Assembly: GCF_032854445.1 (NCBI RefSeq)
Contig: NC_088300.1
Coordinates: 58,812,984 to 58,876,983, forward strand
Reading direction: 5' to 3'
Origin: Liolophura sinensis
Taxonomy: Eukaryota; Mollusca; Polyplacophora; Chitonida; Chitonidae
DNA length: 64,000 nucleotides
Shown piece after piece: positions 25,108 through 37,543 of this stretch. The position numbers were made by a program, and so were the translations under genes. Position 1 is the stretch's first letter. Every line of letters begins with the position of its first letter. The notes below the pieces were generated by a model. The model saw only the letters and a list, made by a program, of their open reading frames with translations, was not told where the DNA came from and made no database searches.

Positions 25108-25113
25108 TTTATT
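25108..25113 (-). terminator. Candidate polyadenylation signal of the Kazal-like gene
   Basis: AATAAA on the minus strand, about 86 bp beyond the TAG stop codon. Confidence 0.45.
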
Positions 25114-25198
25114 GATGAACTGAGTAGACCGGTATTTGAACTTCCTTCAGGCACGGAAACGTCATATAGGCGTGGTACGTTATCCATAGCGCCTTGCG

Positions 25199-26829
25199 CT
25201 AACAGAAGCAGTCCGCGGCATTAGTGACTGTAGTGGCACATGACAACTCGAACGTGGTTGCTCCTCTGAAATAAACACAACTCTCATATTTTAATAGAAA
25301 GTAGATATTCAAAGTGCTTACAAATTAAGAAATCAATATCGCGATAACACTTGTTTGATGTGATACACATAAACTGTAGCCTGCTGAAGTAACTCTCCTT
25401 CATGCCATGCAGCTGTGATATTCTCGTAACAAATCTGTTCACGCCTCACACAAAAAGGCGCATAACAGTCACATGAAATTGTTTGATCTCATGATATAAA
25501 TTTAAGCATGTTTTCCAATACTATCAAAGCACTGTGGTGGAGATCTGGGACCTTAAACCATTGAGTTACCGCTTTCGGTAACTATATATTAACCCCTGTC
25601 TGTAACCGCTCGTGTGGCCGTTTGCACTAACATTCGTTGGAGACCACTTAGTTTCCATCACTATATGGTGTGCATATGTGTACGTCACATGTGAGAAAGT
25701 TCCTCAGGAAAGTGCCAAAGTTGGGTGGTTTTCCACGGGAGCTCCGATTACCCCTACCTCTACAAATAGACTTAGTATGGCGATAAACAGTAATCAGATA
25801 TTATATATAAATATTTAAATATTAGATTCTATGCGTAGAAACAGACATTCTCATGTACCAACCTTCAAACAAAATTGATGTTCCGGGTCAATAATCGCAA
25901 AGCCATGCAAACATATGTTAAACATATGTGACATTTCTTTTTCCTTTGATACAGGGCCATCTTAAATATTGCTAGGTAAAATGGTATTTGTGATTTACCT
26001 ACCCACAGCTATTGAATTCACATTCGTTGTTATAGTGTTTCCAGATTTTGTCAGCGCCCTGTGCGCAAATTGGGGAGTAGATGGCTAGGCAAGCGACTTC
26101 ACCACACCCTTCTGAACTCACCAAAGAGATTAACACTAAAATTGGAGACAGTAATAATTCAACCTTTAGAATACAACATCCCTGCACTCTATTCTAGAAG
26201 CTTAAAGATACCGAACACTGTGAGAAAGGAGCAAGATATAAACCACTAGAAACTGAGGGAAGGTGTAAGATATAATCCACCAGAAACTGTTGGGAAGAAA
26301 CAAGATACAAACCACCTGAAACTGTTGGGAAGATGCAAGATACAAACTACCCGAAATTGGGGCAAAGAGCGAGATATAAACCACCCGAAACTGTGGGGAA
26401 GAGCTAGATATAAACCACCCAGATCTGTGCGGAAATTATAAAGGTTATTCAATCTACAAACCACCAACTACTAAGGGAAAGGAGCAAGATATAAACCAAC
26501 AGAAACTGAGCAAAAAATTGATAAACCACATGACTCTGTGGGGAAGTTATGGACAAGGATAAACTCATGGTTTCAAGTATACACTGTACATCGGATGTGC
26601 TTCCCTTTCAATGTTTGCCTCTAATGATATTCTCAAAACGTGCACACAAAAGAATTACATATGCAAATTAAATTACTTATCGTAGAAAGTTGCTATTGAG
26701 TTAATGTTGTAAAGACATACAGACCTTACATAGTACACAACTTCACGGCCTAAAGCATGGTATGTGGTTACTCAAACAAGCTTACTTACCGGAGGCAAAA
26801 AGAACGCAAACAGCTCTTTTGAGCATCAT
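25199..26829 (-). CDS. Small secreted Kazal-like protein
   Basis: Three exons on the minus strand: 26829-26790, 26135-26003 and 25265-25199, joining in phases 1 and 2 to 79 residues. Residues 1-22 form a signal peptide (MMLKRAVCVLFASVLISLVS, joined exactly across intron 1). The mature part holds eight cysteines: C-x4-C-x7-C-x14-C-x4-C, then an exon-3 tail with C, C and a final C-F-C region. The stretch CLAIYSPIC followed by HYNNEC is the Kazal signature (Cys, aromatic, second Cys seven residues on, then Tyr-Asn-x-x-Cys). Known for the family: extracellular serine-protease inhibitors or binding modules. The spacing between Cys 3 and 4 is four longer than the classical domain, and two extra cysteines are present, so inhibitory activity is uncertain. 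A TATA box precedes it, and a polyadenylation signal lies at 25108-25113. The gene is split, so no single ORF shows it. Confidence 0.72.
25570..25800 (+). mobile_element. SINE family 2 copy inside a Kazal-gene intron
   Basis: CCGCTCGTGTGGCC, then TCCATCACTATATGGTGTGC, CACATGTGAGAAAGTTCC and the tail TAGTATGGCGATAAACAGTA ending ATCAGAT. It shares the same blocks in the same order with 24691-24990. Confidence 0.55.
26235..26545. repeat. Minisatellite in intron 1 of the Kazal-like gene
   Basis: About seven imperfect units of about 40 bp containing AAGATATAAACCACCCGAAA and CTGTGGGGAAGAGC-type blocks. Open frames across it on the minus strand are repeat artefacts. Confidence 0.8.
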
Positions 26830-26866
26830 TTTGACGATTATCCAAGGCGTGAGTCGCTAATCCTGC

Positions 26867-26876
26867 CTATATATAG
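26867..26876 (-). promoter_or_regulatory. TATA box of the Kazal-like gene
   Basis: CTATATATAG on the minus strand, about 38 bp upstream of the start ATG. A start site 25-30 bp downstream would give a very short leader. This is inferred from consensus and position. Confidence 0.5.
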
Positions 26877-28587
26877 TTAGAAGCCAAACTTAAGAGGATA
26901 TTTAATATGCAAGCGAGGTATCTGACATCCACTAAGCGTCAGCTGCACAGAACGTTAAAACCGTTCAGTAAAAAACCAATCAGCTATTTTGGGAGTCATT
27001 GAGCTAGACCAAATATTTACATTGTGCGCCAGACTGATTTTGTTGACGTTAAGTTCGCGTCACCTGCAGATATGATGAAATATAGACCTACACCCGTACA
27101 TTTCTAAGCCTACACATGTAAAGTGTAAACGTGGAGCTTCGATGGTCGGTGTCGGAAAGTTGCTGTTGAAAATTACATTAAAGCATGAATTATCATCATT
27201 TGCAGTGAAAACCACGAACCTTTATTAAACCACTGCAATAACTTTGCATCTTCAGGAGTTCCAGAAGATAGGCATAGTTGTCTCATATTTTTTAACTCTA
27301 ATTACCGCTTGCTTTCTGCTGTCAGAAGACAGCAGTAAAGTACGTGACATACATGTAGAGTACGCTGGCGTTACCCTACAACCTTTAGCTCTGATGTACT
27401 ACAGATTTAGTAATCTATTGATTTTAATTTGTAATAGACACGGAATCAAGAGTTGGGGGTTGGGGTGGGGTAGGGTGGTAGTGTGTGTGGGGGGGGGGGG
27501 GTTAATGAGTAACGAGCCAGGCTCTAGTTTTTGTCTGAATGCTGTAGTCTTTTTATATTATACTGATACTGAAGATCTCATCAAAGTGACGATCCATTAA
27601 CTTCTGCTGTAATTAATTCCAACCTCACTCTAAGGATATTTTAGCCTTATTCCCTGGTGATTTGGTTAAGGTTGCCTGAAATGAGATACAATTGAAGTCA
27701 GAAGTCAGATGACACGTAGAACTGCAGCCTATGTTCAAAGAAAAAAATTTCATTAGGAGTTCTTCAAAGAGTATGTCAGATTAAGGACCATTAATTACTG
27801 TTGAGGGAAATGGTTCTAATGATTTTTTGAATTTTTTAAATGAACAAAATAAATTTTACACATTAAACTTTATAGTGTTTTTATTTTTGCCCCATTCTTA
27901 CCAGTGATGTGACATCAGATGTTTGCCAGACTGCCTTCTGTATTCAAAAGGCATAGTCATATAGAAATATAAATGCATCACCGAATAGACGTTAAACCTA
28001 TTTCAAGTCAAGCACATGTATGTGACGTCACTGTTAACACATTTTGTTCCAACAGGCCACCTTCAAACCCTGTGCTACTTTTCCAAGCAAATAACTCGGT
28101 GTTATAATTCTAAAATATAAATCAAACTAGGACAGTGTTCAATGATCTTTTATCTGACGTATATATGGACTTCATGACTTCAGGTGTTTTGTTGGCCTTT
28201 AATATTGTTATATTGTTGTATATTGACAATAGCACGTGTTTGATCAAATTGCATGTTAATGTGCAGGTCTGTTAACTTTTGATAAAAGGGCAGCATATCA
28301 CGGTGTAAACAGTGTACCTGTACTCATATGTGAACTACTTCAGCTTGGGTGACGAGAATGACCGTATGTTAGTCCAGCGAAAAGGCTTAAGGAAAATGTG
28401 GGTAAAATCATTTGTCATGCAGCATTATTCTTATAACCTTCCGTGGAAGACATCGCAAGAGATGGGAGTTCATTCCCGGCTTTTATTCCCGACCTTTATT
28501 CTAGGACATGTAATTTGTGGATTCTCCGGCTCCTACCGTTCGTGTATGCATGGGCTCTATATGACAAAAAAGTTGAAACCGCTGGTG

Positions 28588-28690
28588 TGACCGTTTGCAG
28601 ACATCGTCTTCCAGCAATATGATGTGCACATCTGTACCTGGCCTCATCGGTTTCCTTGACCCATAAAAATGACCGCTATTAAATAAGCGG
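28588..28690 (+). mobile_element. SINE family 2 fragment
   Basis: GACCGTTTGCAGACATCG followed by TCCAGCAATATGATGTGC and ACATCTGTACCTGG parallels the core of the copies near 25600 and 52095. The ends are not resolved. Confidence 0.4.
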
Positions 28691-29540
28691 GAATTGTTTT
28701 TATATTAGTTGATACTCGAGTAGCTCAGCTAACCGTATTCATATTTTTATGATAACATTTTTTGTACATATTTAATATAAAGCCTTCTCTTTGATGTCCA
28801 CCATCACAAAATAGGCGAGATCAATGTTAGGAGCCCTATGAAATTCCTATGAATTAAAGTGAAGACATTGCAGGTAGTTAGTTATAATTATGTTGCGCAA
28901 AAATGCACATGAATTTAATTATCCATTGTTGATAAATCCGGTTTTCCTGATAGAATGCACTTGATGACATATATTCGATGTACTTATTATTTGGTGGATA
29001 TTTAATGTGAACATGAGTGAGAAGAGGAAATTAGAAGATTACAAGATAAGGCTGGAAAACAGACATTCTAATATAGAATCCTCTTGGCCTTGGTCTTAAA
29101 TTCTTACTGTCTGGGTTTATAAATGTTTTTGTATCTCTGATCTGATTACTATTCCTATGGTTATTTTCTCATTAAATTATATACTGCATGAGTTTGGCTG
29201 AGGATTTTGTGTTCCGGGTCACTGGTACTTTTATCCGGTTCTGCTTACCCTGAGACGGGAAAGATGTGAAGCTTACTAGTCCAGACGGGAAATCGAAAAT
29301 TTGGCGTTCCTCTATCATGGTACAGTAACCCGTAATGCCTTAGCAGCTTGGTAAGACCTTTCGTTAAGACGGTTCATTGCGTGACCGCTGTCTACAAACT
29401 TTATTGAAGTTTAAAAACATATATACTGCGGTGTTTTTAAAGCCGACAGTAGCCAATTTTACTGTAGCGTTAATTCTGTCAGCTGAACAGCCTTGCGCTA
29501 AAGGTGAGGGTATAAGTTTTTACCATTTAAGCATTTACTT

Positions 29541-29629
29541 TCTCCCGCCATATAGTGCGGGCCGCCGTCGTATAATGAAATATTCTTGTGTACGGCGTAA
29601 GCCACCAATGAAATAAATACATAAATAAG
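29541..29629 (+). mobile_element. SINE family 1, 3' fragment
   Basis: TCTCCCGCCATATAGTGC, GGCCGCCGTCGTATAATGAA and the tail TACGGCGTAAGCCACCAATG with AAATAAATA repeats. Confidence 0.7.
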
Positions 29630-29710
29630 TTTAAGCATTTACACTATAACGGTTTTAGCCTGTATTCTGTAGCCTCGTATTAACCTAATATAAAGATTTT
29701 TTCAGGCTAT

Positions 29711-29820
29711 ATGGTTTTGGGTTTTCCCTGGATTCTGCCCGGTTTCCTCCCACCATGATGCTGGTCGCCGTCGTATACGTGAAATATTCTTGAGTAAAAC
29801 ACCAGTCAAATATATAAATA
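29711..29820 (+). mobile_element. SINE family 1, 3' half
   Basis: TGGTTTTGGGTTTTCCCTGG, GGTTTCCTCCCACCATGATG and the tail TTGAGTAAAACACCAGTCAA. It is a second truncated copy close to the one at 29541-29629. Confidence 0.7.
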
Positions 29821-31588
29821 CTTTAAACTAGGCGATCCATGACATAATTATTGCCGGACTGTGCGCAACATGCGGGGTATCATTTTGCTCATACACCCAT
29901 TTAAGATCATGATCAATCCGGCTTGTTAAATGGCACAAATCAAAATGAGGCTTTGGAAGGCGATTAATTCATCTGTGTTAACATCCTAAACGTATGAGAG
30001 AAGGTATATTTGAATCCATACCCTGTTATTTCTGATGTCACACCGAGAAACGAAATATGGTTAGTAGCATCTGAAGTTCATAAATGTAGAGAGAAGTATG
30101 CCACTATGTTGGAAGTCTGTATTCAGTCCAGTGTTAAATAACTGTAGACTAATCGATACTGAGGAATGATGACAGATAATTTGTCGCCTGCAAATCACGA
30201 TCAGTATAATGAGATGTAGTCGTGTGGGCGTCTTTTCAAAATTGTTCCGATGCAGCACAACAAGACTTTAATGCATAGAATGCCTCATTGGCGTAGTTTC
30301 GTAAACGCGCCAGCTCGAGAATGTGGAAATGCGACAACGCAACAGTTCAGCTTAAAATGTCATGTTGCGGCTATGGCGCAGTGTGCATAACGCGCCAGAG
30401 CTACATTTCACATGCTCTTTAAATATTGCCTTCCGGTATGCCTGCATATAAATCAGGAATCTGCTGGTGATCTAAACATCCCCGAGGCCTGGTCCCTTTG
30501 CATTGTTCTCATGATAATGATTTTGTTTATTATTAAAATGTGGAAGGCAACGCAGCATTTTGAAATATTCCAGACCAGAGACATCTAATAAATGACAGTT
30601 AACATTACTGCGTTTTAACCCAGTTGTGTTTAAAACCATGGCGCCATGGGGTGTGTGAGTTACAAAAACTGTTGGAATGAAATTCTAACTGAGCATATCG
30701 CCGGTTAGTTATATATGACCATTTGTCAATTATGATATTGTCGTCGCTGCCCTAAATTTTTGCTCTCCATGCTGTAGCTCTTTGTATTCTCTGCTCTCAG
30801 ACTCATAGGGCTATCGTGCGACACCAGGATATTTTCTTGTAAAAATGTCGTAATCATGTTACGCATATCAAGAACTACAAAGCAACAGAACGACATAAAC
30901 GGTGGGCTGCTGACGGTCCACTGACCGTCATGGGCTACCATGCTCAACCAATGTTGAGGTTTGACATGAAACTGGTGTCATCACTTCGTATTAACCCTTT
31001 TTACCGAAATTTATAATTTTAGGATAAGCCATAAATACACAATATAACAAAATAAACAAAGTAAAATAAAAAAAAGCAATGGAACAAGGGAAAACAAAAC
31101 CTAACACGTCATCATGTAAACAATGCTTATGTTCAAATAAATTATGTTCGAATACATCTATGTGAGATCAGGGGAGATTAACATTGCTTACATTGTACAC
31201 ATTGTCGTATTGTCGATACGTACCTAACTGACTGTCATACCAGCAGACGGTTTTGTTTTGTTATCATAAAGACGGAACTCTTATTATTGAATTTACACTT
31301 ATACCACCCATGCACGGGCCTTTTGCTAGTCTAATGTCGAAGACAGAAAAAAGGTAGATACATACGCAGAGGGTTTGCAGGTTTACCGGTTGGCTACTGA
31401 GGAGCTGTATAGGTGACTACAGCATTAAAAACGCCTCAACATTTATGCTGTAAATCTTAGGTTCCCAAAACATTTTCTCAAGACAAATCCGTCAGGATAC
31501 AAGAATTTTATCTAGTCACCACAGAAGCAGTTAATAAGGGTAACGTCATGGTAGTTTCCAATCGGTTGGCTGCTGCATGATATATAGG

Positions 31589-32841
31589 CTATCCAATAAT
31601 ACAATCACATTTGGTGAAACCATTAAAGATTACTAAGTGTTCATGCTTATTGCCTTTAACCCGAAATCGGAGGTCTTTGCTTCTCTTTGTATACTTAAAG
31701 AGACGACTAGCAAAGCTCCATGTTTCAAAAAACGATTTTCGAATGTTCCCACCGAGAAACATGTAGACAATAAAGTTAACGGCGGAATTAACTATGACAA
31801 GGGTTCCAGAAATAGTCAGCATTGTAGAATACAGATAATGTTCCTTCTTGTTAAAGCCGTAGGAAGGAACCACCTTAACCAGCAAGTTACTAACAATTCC
31901 TGGAATGGTACAGACGATGAAAATGGCGGATATTATAAGAAGCAGACGAGTGAGTTGGTATTCTTCCTGTTGATTGGTCATGATAGTCTGTCGGTATCGG
32001 GCAGCTGTTCTGAGAGAAACGATTATTGCCAGGTTACAAATAAATCAGTGGTAAAATTGTTGTTAAAATCTGACCAGCCAGTCCGTAGTAAGTGTAAAAC
32101 AAAGGCATCGATCGAGAGAATTCACTAAGTATAGCCATTAGTAATGCTTTACCAGACGACCCAGTTTCGGAATGGAGCATGTTAGACCGAAAATGGTAGG
32201 GGAAAAGAATATAAATAGCGAAATATAAAGCCCTACCACAACCCTTCAATGATACCGATAAAGAAAAATTCATTTTATCTGGAAGCAGACATCTTCTTAA
32301 CAGCGACATAGCCAAAGGTTTCGACTGGAGAAAACAGAGCAGCTCTAATACGTCCTCTCAGTAATGGATTGAATTACTGAACTTGTAACTCTGAAAACAG
32401 ACAGTACAGAGGACACAATCAGTACGAAGTGTCAGTTACAGGTAAACCGATCAGGTATACTTCGATAGTGTCCCTGAGCTTCTGGTTAAGTAACGTTGTA
32501 AGAGAGAGCATATTGCCAACAATGCAGAGAAAGGAAATGATTGGGGTAATCGCGAAATAGCATATCATTTGTAGATCCCGCATCTATAAGATTAACCGGT
32601 GTGTCCGGATTTGTCCAATTACTATCCGTGCCACCAGTATCCCAATCTGCATGCATGGAAGAACAGATCGAGATCAGACGCATTACTCCAGACACTTCCA
32701 AAGGTAAGTTTCTCTGGCTTCACAGATTTATATGGGTCGATGTGGGTTTGGGTTTGTCCTAATACGTTGAACACCTGTCACTGTCCATGATCAGAACCCC
32801 AGCCAGCAATATTATCCTAAATGCCTGCTCGACTAGCATGT
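31589..32841 (-). pseudogene. Broken rhodopsin-like GPCR, paralogue A of the cluster
   Basis: The minus strand carries, in order but in different frames, sequence matching intact paralogue B. There is an N-terminal piece (about 32486-32841; SNWTNPDTPVNLIDAGS), a TM4-TM5 piece (32034-32315; GSSGKALLMAILSEFSRS then YTYYGLAGQILTTILPL) and a TM6-TM7 piece with cytoplasmic tail (31589-31981; MTNQQEEYQLTRLLLIIS onward). Much of TM1-TM3 is unrecognisable or lost and frames shift between the pieces, so no functional receptor can be made. The TM6-TM7 part is nearly identical to B at nucleotide level while the rest has diverged. A possible non-coding first exon with the donor CAG/GTAAGA lies at about 33943-34005. 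Ligand class is unknown. Confidence 0.82.
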
Positions 32842-33090
32842 TTTTGATCCGCACCAATCTCTTATGAATGTGGTCTAAATAAACAGAACTTTTGCCATTC
32901 ATTACGATGAAAGGAAGTTTAAACAAGCGACAAGTTTCAAAACTTTCTTTATCAAAATAACTGTGAAGCGGAACAAAACAAACCCGGTTGAAAAGGGAAA
33001 GATTAAAACTGGTTTAATAGTGTAATTTTTTATTGAAAGGTGATGTTGATATAACATGTGTTCTGACTTATAATCAGTTCAAAATATAGT

Positions 33091-33358
33091 TTTATTTATT
33101 TATTTGCTTGGTGTTTTACGCCGTACTCAAGAATATTTCATTTAACCGGCGGCGGCGGCCAGCATTATGGTGGGAGGAAACCGGGCAGAGCCCTGGGTGA
33201 ACCCACGACCACCCGCACGTTGTTGACAGACCTTCCCACGTACGGCTGAAGGGGAAGCCAGCATGAGCTGGACTTGAACTCACAGCGGCCGCTTTGGTGA
33301 GAGACTCCTGGGTCATTACGCTGCGCTAGCGCGCTAACCGACTTAGCCACGGAGGCCC
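33091..33358 (-). mobile_element. SINE family 1, near full length
   Basis: Read on the minus strand: head GGGCCTCCGTGGCTAAGTCG with A box, B-box-like GAGTTCAAGTCCAGCTC, body GTGGGAAGGTCTGTCAACAA and the tail GAGTACGGCGTAAAACACCA ending in AAATAAATAAA. It is inserted upstream of GPCR paralogue A. Confidence 0.85.
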
Positions 33359-33942
33359 AAAAAATACTTCTAGAAAGCCGCTTAATGAGGAAAAAGATCT
33401 TTTTGGCTTTTTTTTAAAATTAGGTTTTAACATAATTATTAACAATATTCTGGTCAGATCAGGTCGCCTGACCTGTGTGAATTAACCTTCACCATTTTCT
33501 TGTGAGTGGACGGTCATAAAGGACATACAGTTACCTTGTGAATGTGTATTACAAAAGGCTTTCACCTTACACAAGGGTCCTGGATTATCGAGCGTTTTAA
33601 TGTTAGTGTGACTATGGTATGTTCGAATCCAGTCTACGCCTCCCAACCTTGCATTTTATTACTACTTACATATCTATTATCATGGATGGTAATGTATTAG
33701 TTTCTTCTGCCTTAAATATCACCCCTATTAATAAATATAATCTTCAGTGCTAAGTAAACATCAATCAGGTAAATTTATGGATAATTTTTCTTTGTTGTTA
33801 TGAAAAAAAATTTCGGAATTTCTATAGCAAATGTCCTAGCAAATAATCTCCTTTAAGCTCGGTTTACAGTTTATGTTCTATAAAAACAAAAACAGAAAAC
33901 AAATTTCTCTAAACAATTAAGTTTATATAGTCGTTCTTACCT

Positions 33943-34005
33943 GACTGCGCCTTAGCGAACTCCTTGGTGAATGTTGCTGATGTGGGTAACTCGGATGATT
34001 CTCTT
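33943..34005 (-). other. Possible non-coding 5' exon of GPCR locus A
   Basis: The minus strand shows a compact stretch ending GGCGCAGTCAG with the donor GTAAGA. It lies about 1.1 kb upstream of the broken receptor. The assignment rests on the splice consensus alone. Confidence 0.25.
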
Positions 34006-35751
34006 TAAACAAAGCAGAGCAATATAAAGCGACGTTTATAAAAATACATCTAGATCTATTCTATTGGCCCATAACGGTATGACAAACAGGGAGTTAAAAC
34101 TGCCGTCTCTATGGCAATCGTGACGTTTAGTTAAAATAGGCCCTAAAAACCATGTTATTTCACTGTTTCATATTTGAATGGATCAGATCATTCAATACGC
34201 CTGATAATCATATGAGAACGCTTTGTTAGTTCCAGGAAGAGGTCAAATTCACTCGTTTGTCAACGATAAAGCTTAAAATGCATGTGAAAAACCCGTCTTT
34301 GTCATGGATTAAGGATAGATTTTGGTAATAGCAAATTAGGAATTTATCAAATTTTGAATTCCAGTTATTAATGGATGGCATTGCACAGTGTAATCGGTGA
34401 TAACGATAACTTTACTTCAAAATACTTAAAGACGTCGCAATCTAACACTATCATATGTCAAACTGACAGGTACAGGTGTTGTATTCTGCATTTTGTTAAA
34501 AATCTTGTCATCTCTCATCATGTTATACAACTTGCAAACAACCCTTTGGCGGCTTAACATATATTAAGGTGCTGGCAATTACATTTTACAGCGTTTAACC
34601 TGTTGTATCATTTTAAAGTTTGGAATATGTTAACATCTGAGGCATTATTGATGGAGTAAAGATATGCTTGCTGTTAGCCAGATGAATTTTAATTTAGATC
34701 TATTTAAAGACCAATATTAAAGCGATCAATATTTGAAGAAAAACTCGATCTCCCATTGATTACTGGGTATTGACCCGCTGTCAGACAAATTTCAGACAAA
34801 CACTCTTTCTGTTAAACTCAGATCACGAAACTCCTCATCTAAAATAAGATTTGTATTACTTTCGGATTAGAGTCATTATTACTGAACACAAGGGGATAGG
34901 AGTTCTATGGAGACAGATACATCCTAGTGGCTTGGTTGCGTGTACTGCGCGTTGCTCTCGTGATATGACTTAATTGATACATCACGCATGGGGCATTTGG
35001 AAACAAGGTGAAGAGCTCTTCAAGTTTGGATGGCCGGATACCGTTTTTAGCATACAAAATTAAGTCCTAAATTAATGCATATGTCTAGCCTGTACACTTT
35101 CAGCACGATTCGTCTTAAAGGAGTCTTATATATCATCCCATTCTATTTCGCTCTTTATTTCTTATGACCTCATTTTGTACAAGTCATAATGCCAACGGAA
35201 CTTTCTCTTCGGTAAACTTTAAAATTGTCACAAACACTTCAAGTCCCCTTAGTCCTCTGTTAACGGAACCCTGGTGGCAATAAGCAATGGAACCTTGGTG
35301 ACAATAAACAATGCCACCTTGGTGACAATAAACAATGGAAACCTTGGTGGTAATAAACGGTCAACAGTGCCCGTGTTGCGTCGTTCATTAGTAGTCTTAC
35401 TGGAAGGCCTTTGGAGATCACTTATCTTCCAGCAATCTGAATATGGCATAAGCTCGGCAGGTAAATATCGGTGAGTCACAGGTGAGAAGTTGGTTAAGGT
35501 TTACACTCGGCACGCCAATTTGGTCCTCTCATGAAGATGATGGCTGCGTAGTTATCAGTGAAATATTCAATAGTCTGCTTCTAAAGTGACAGCAGGCAAC
35601 TCGGAGCTTATGAGTGATAAAATACCGATGAACACATTGTTGTTTCTGCTCTAGCTGAAATTAACCTTTAGGGTTCTTTCTCTTCTCTGCTTTCTAAATC
35701 TTGTGTATATAAGGCTAGTTATAGTATCGGATTACCTAATTCCCCTTATAG

Positions 35752-35824
35752 TATTGCATAGATCAGCTATAAACTTAACTGTCTGTCTGCATAGATCAGC
35801 TATAAACTTAACTGTCTGTCTACA
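35752..35824. repeat. Perfect 36-37 bp tandem duplication
   Basis: The unit GCATAGATCAGCTATAAACT followed by TAACTGTCTGTCT occurs twice back to back with no visible mismatch, so the duplication is recent. Confidence 0.85.
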
Positions 35825-35930
35825 GCATCATATCCCGTAAAAGTTACCTGTAATAACTTCCCATACTGGGTTTGCCAGGTATACATTTTAAACTGTTTCT
35901 AAATTTACCACATAACACAGACCTCGTTAC

Positions 35931-36009
35931 CGACACACCGCTGACGTATACGTGAAAGATTCTTGAATACGGCCTAAAACACCAATCAAATCAAAAAATA
36001 AATAAATAT
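35931..36009 (+). mobile_element. SINE family 1, 3' fragment
   Basis: GACGTATACGTGAAAGATTC and the tail TTGAATACGGCCTAAAACAC ending AATAAATAAATA. Confidence 0.6.
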
Positions 36010-37543
36010 AGTCGTACTGTAATAATCATGAATCATGTGGAATAATGTCCTGATGTCTGACTGTAATGCTTAACAACCGTAAGAATAAATGCCCAGCGAG
36101 AGCATACACTTGTATTTTTTCTAAATCTGGTCAAGTAACCGTGGTTGACGTTCTCTGTTGACCATAGATACTTCGTTGTACTCACTTGTTCAAATTTAAG
36201 TTTGTTCTACGAAATCGATCGCTGGCACACCAATCACCTCGGCCACGCAGGCCTTCAGTACGACTGTTGGATTATTACAATAAGACTACAGAAATTCCCA
36301 TATGTTTACCAATTAGGCTAGGACAATGGTGTTGCAGAATGGTTTCATCAGTGGCATGTGGACGAGCTCTTCTTGACAAGATTGGAAAATGAGGGCAGGC
36401 ACCTCCCTTGCGTGATCATATATATTTAAACGACATTTTCTGTCTGAAATGATATTAATGACAGTGTTAGCGTTAAAGGTGTACTTATTTCATGATTTGT
36501 TTTGTTGTTTTATAACGCCATAATAAAGAATTATTTGCTTATGTACCATGGCAGCCAATCTTACAGGTGGAGGGAACCTGGAGTAAATCGTCTTCAGTGA
36601 GTTCCTGGCAAACTCTCCCCACGTGTTACATATGTCATATTGATGTGATTAAGTACAAGTAAAATAACTACTAGGTCATCATCCCTTTATGGTTGTGTTT
36701 GAGCTGATGACATTATCGAGTTTGAACGTTTGTTTCTGTCGACAGATAGTGTATCCCGCTTCTCTCTTTGCGATTGTCGCTCAGCACTAGAGGAATACGC
36801 CATGTACTGTTTACTGTTCTGTGTCTGATGTCTTCTGCATGCTGCGCCAGTGATGCAACAGTACGAATATGCCTATAGGTTATAAATCTATAAATGATAA
36901 TTCATTTAGTACGCTATCATTTTCAGCCAAGTATGCATTGTGGATGTCGGAATGTCATTAATAATGAAATAATTGAGCAACTGAAGTTCATTCATTTGAG
37001 ACATCAGGTCAGAAGAAGGGGCCGGTTCTACAAAGCCGTCGCTGCACTCTGTCGTTCTGTAGGCAACATATAGCAACACAACAACCCATTATTTTGTTAT
37101 CAGTTTAATACTGATTCTTCATGCACAACCACACACAATTACATTAGCTCGAACTTTGAAAACACGGCATACGGATGGGAGCTTAACACAACACACACGT
37201 CTGAACATGTCACCCATTCTGACACAGCACCATTATGAACCAATATAGTGTGTGCACTGTTAAAACAGGAGCGCGTCGTGTAATAGACCGTTCAAATAAG
37301 TCCACGTTAGTCTACTAATAAGTGAATAATAATAACAACAGGATAGTACCTTTAGAAGTAACTGTAAATAATAAATTCTCACAAGCTTCCGCTGGCAGCG
37401 TTTATCAGCTTAATATGACGAAGAACATTACTATTGTTATCATTAGACAGGTATTGGTCCAATGACAACGAGAACATACGTATATGTAACACAGCAACGA
37501 CTTTTACACGTTGCAGTAATGCACATAAAGACACCATGTCCGA

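Larger units (their letters stand above)
26880..31588. other. Intergenic, no supported gene
   Basis: I see no domain, no convincing exon chain and no RNA gene. The stretch holds a poly-G run near 27490-27500, a family 2 SINE fragment near 28590-28690 and two family 1 SINE tails near 29.5-29.8 kb. Short open frames (for example 27244-27600 and 28312-28590) have low-complexity or unremarkable composition. Confidence 0.6.
34010..37540. other. Intergenic between GPCR A and B, no supported gene
   Basis: It contains a degenerate 30-bp tandem repeat (35262-35362, CCTTGGTGACAATAAACAAT units), a short tandem duplication (35752-35824), a family 1 SINE tail (35931-36009) and a Ser/Leu tRNA-like head fragment on the minus strand (36222-36251, TGGCCGAGGTGA). 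I see no exon chain. Confidence 0.55.

Noticed and set aside
27244-27600. 118-residue plus-strand frame
   Set aside because: Runs through a poly-G tract and has no recognisable features or neighbouring exons.
31637-32128. 163-residue plus-strand open frame
   Set aside because: Antisense shadow of GPCR pseudogene A; similar shadows lie opposite GPCR B (38220-38900) and C (45921-46202).
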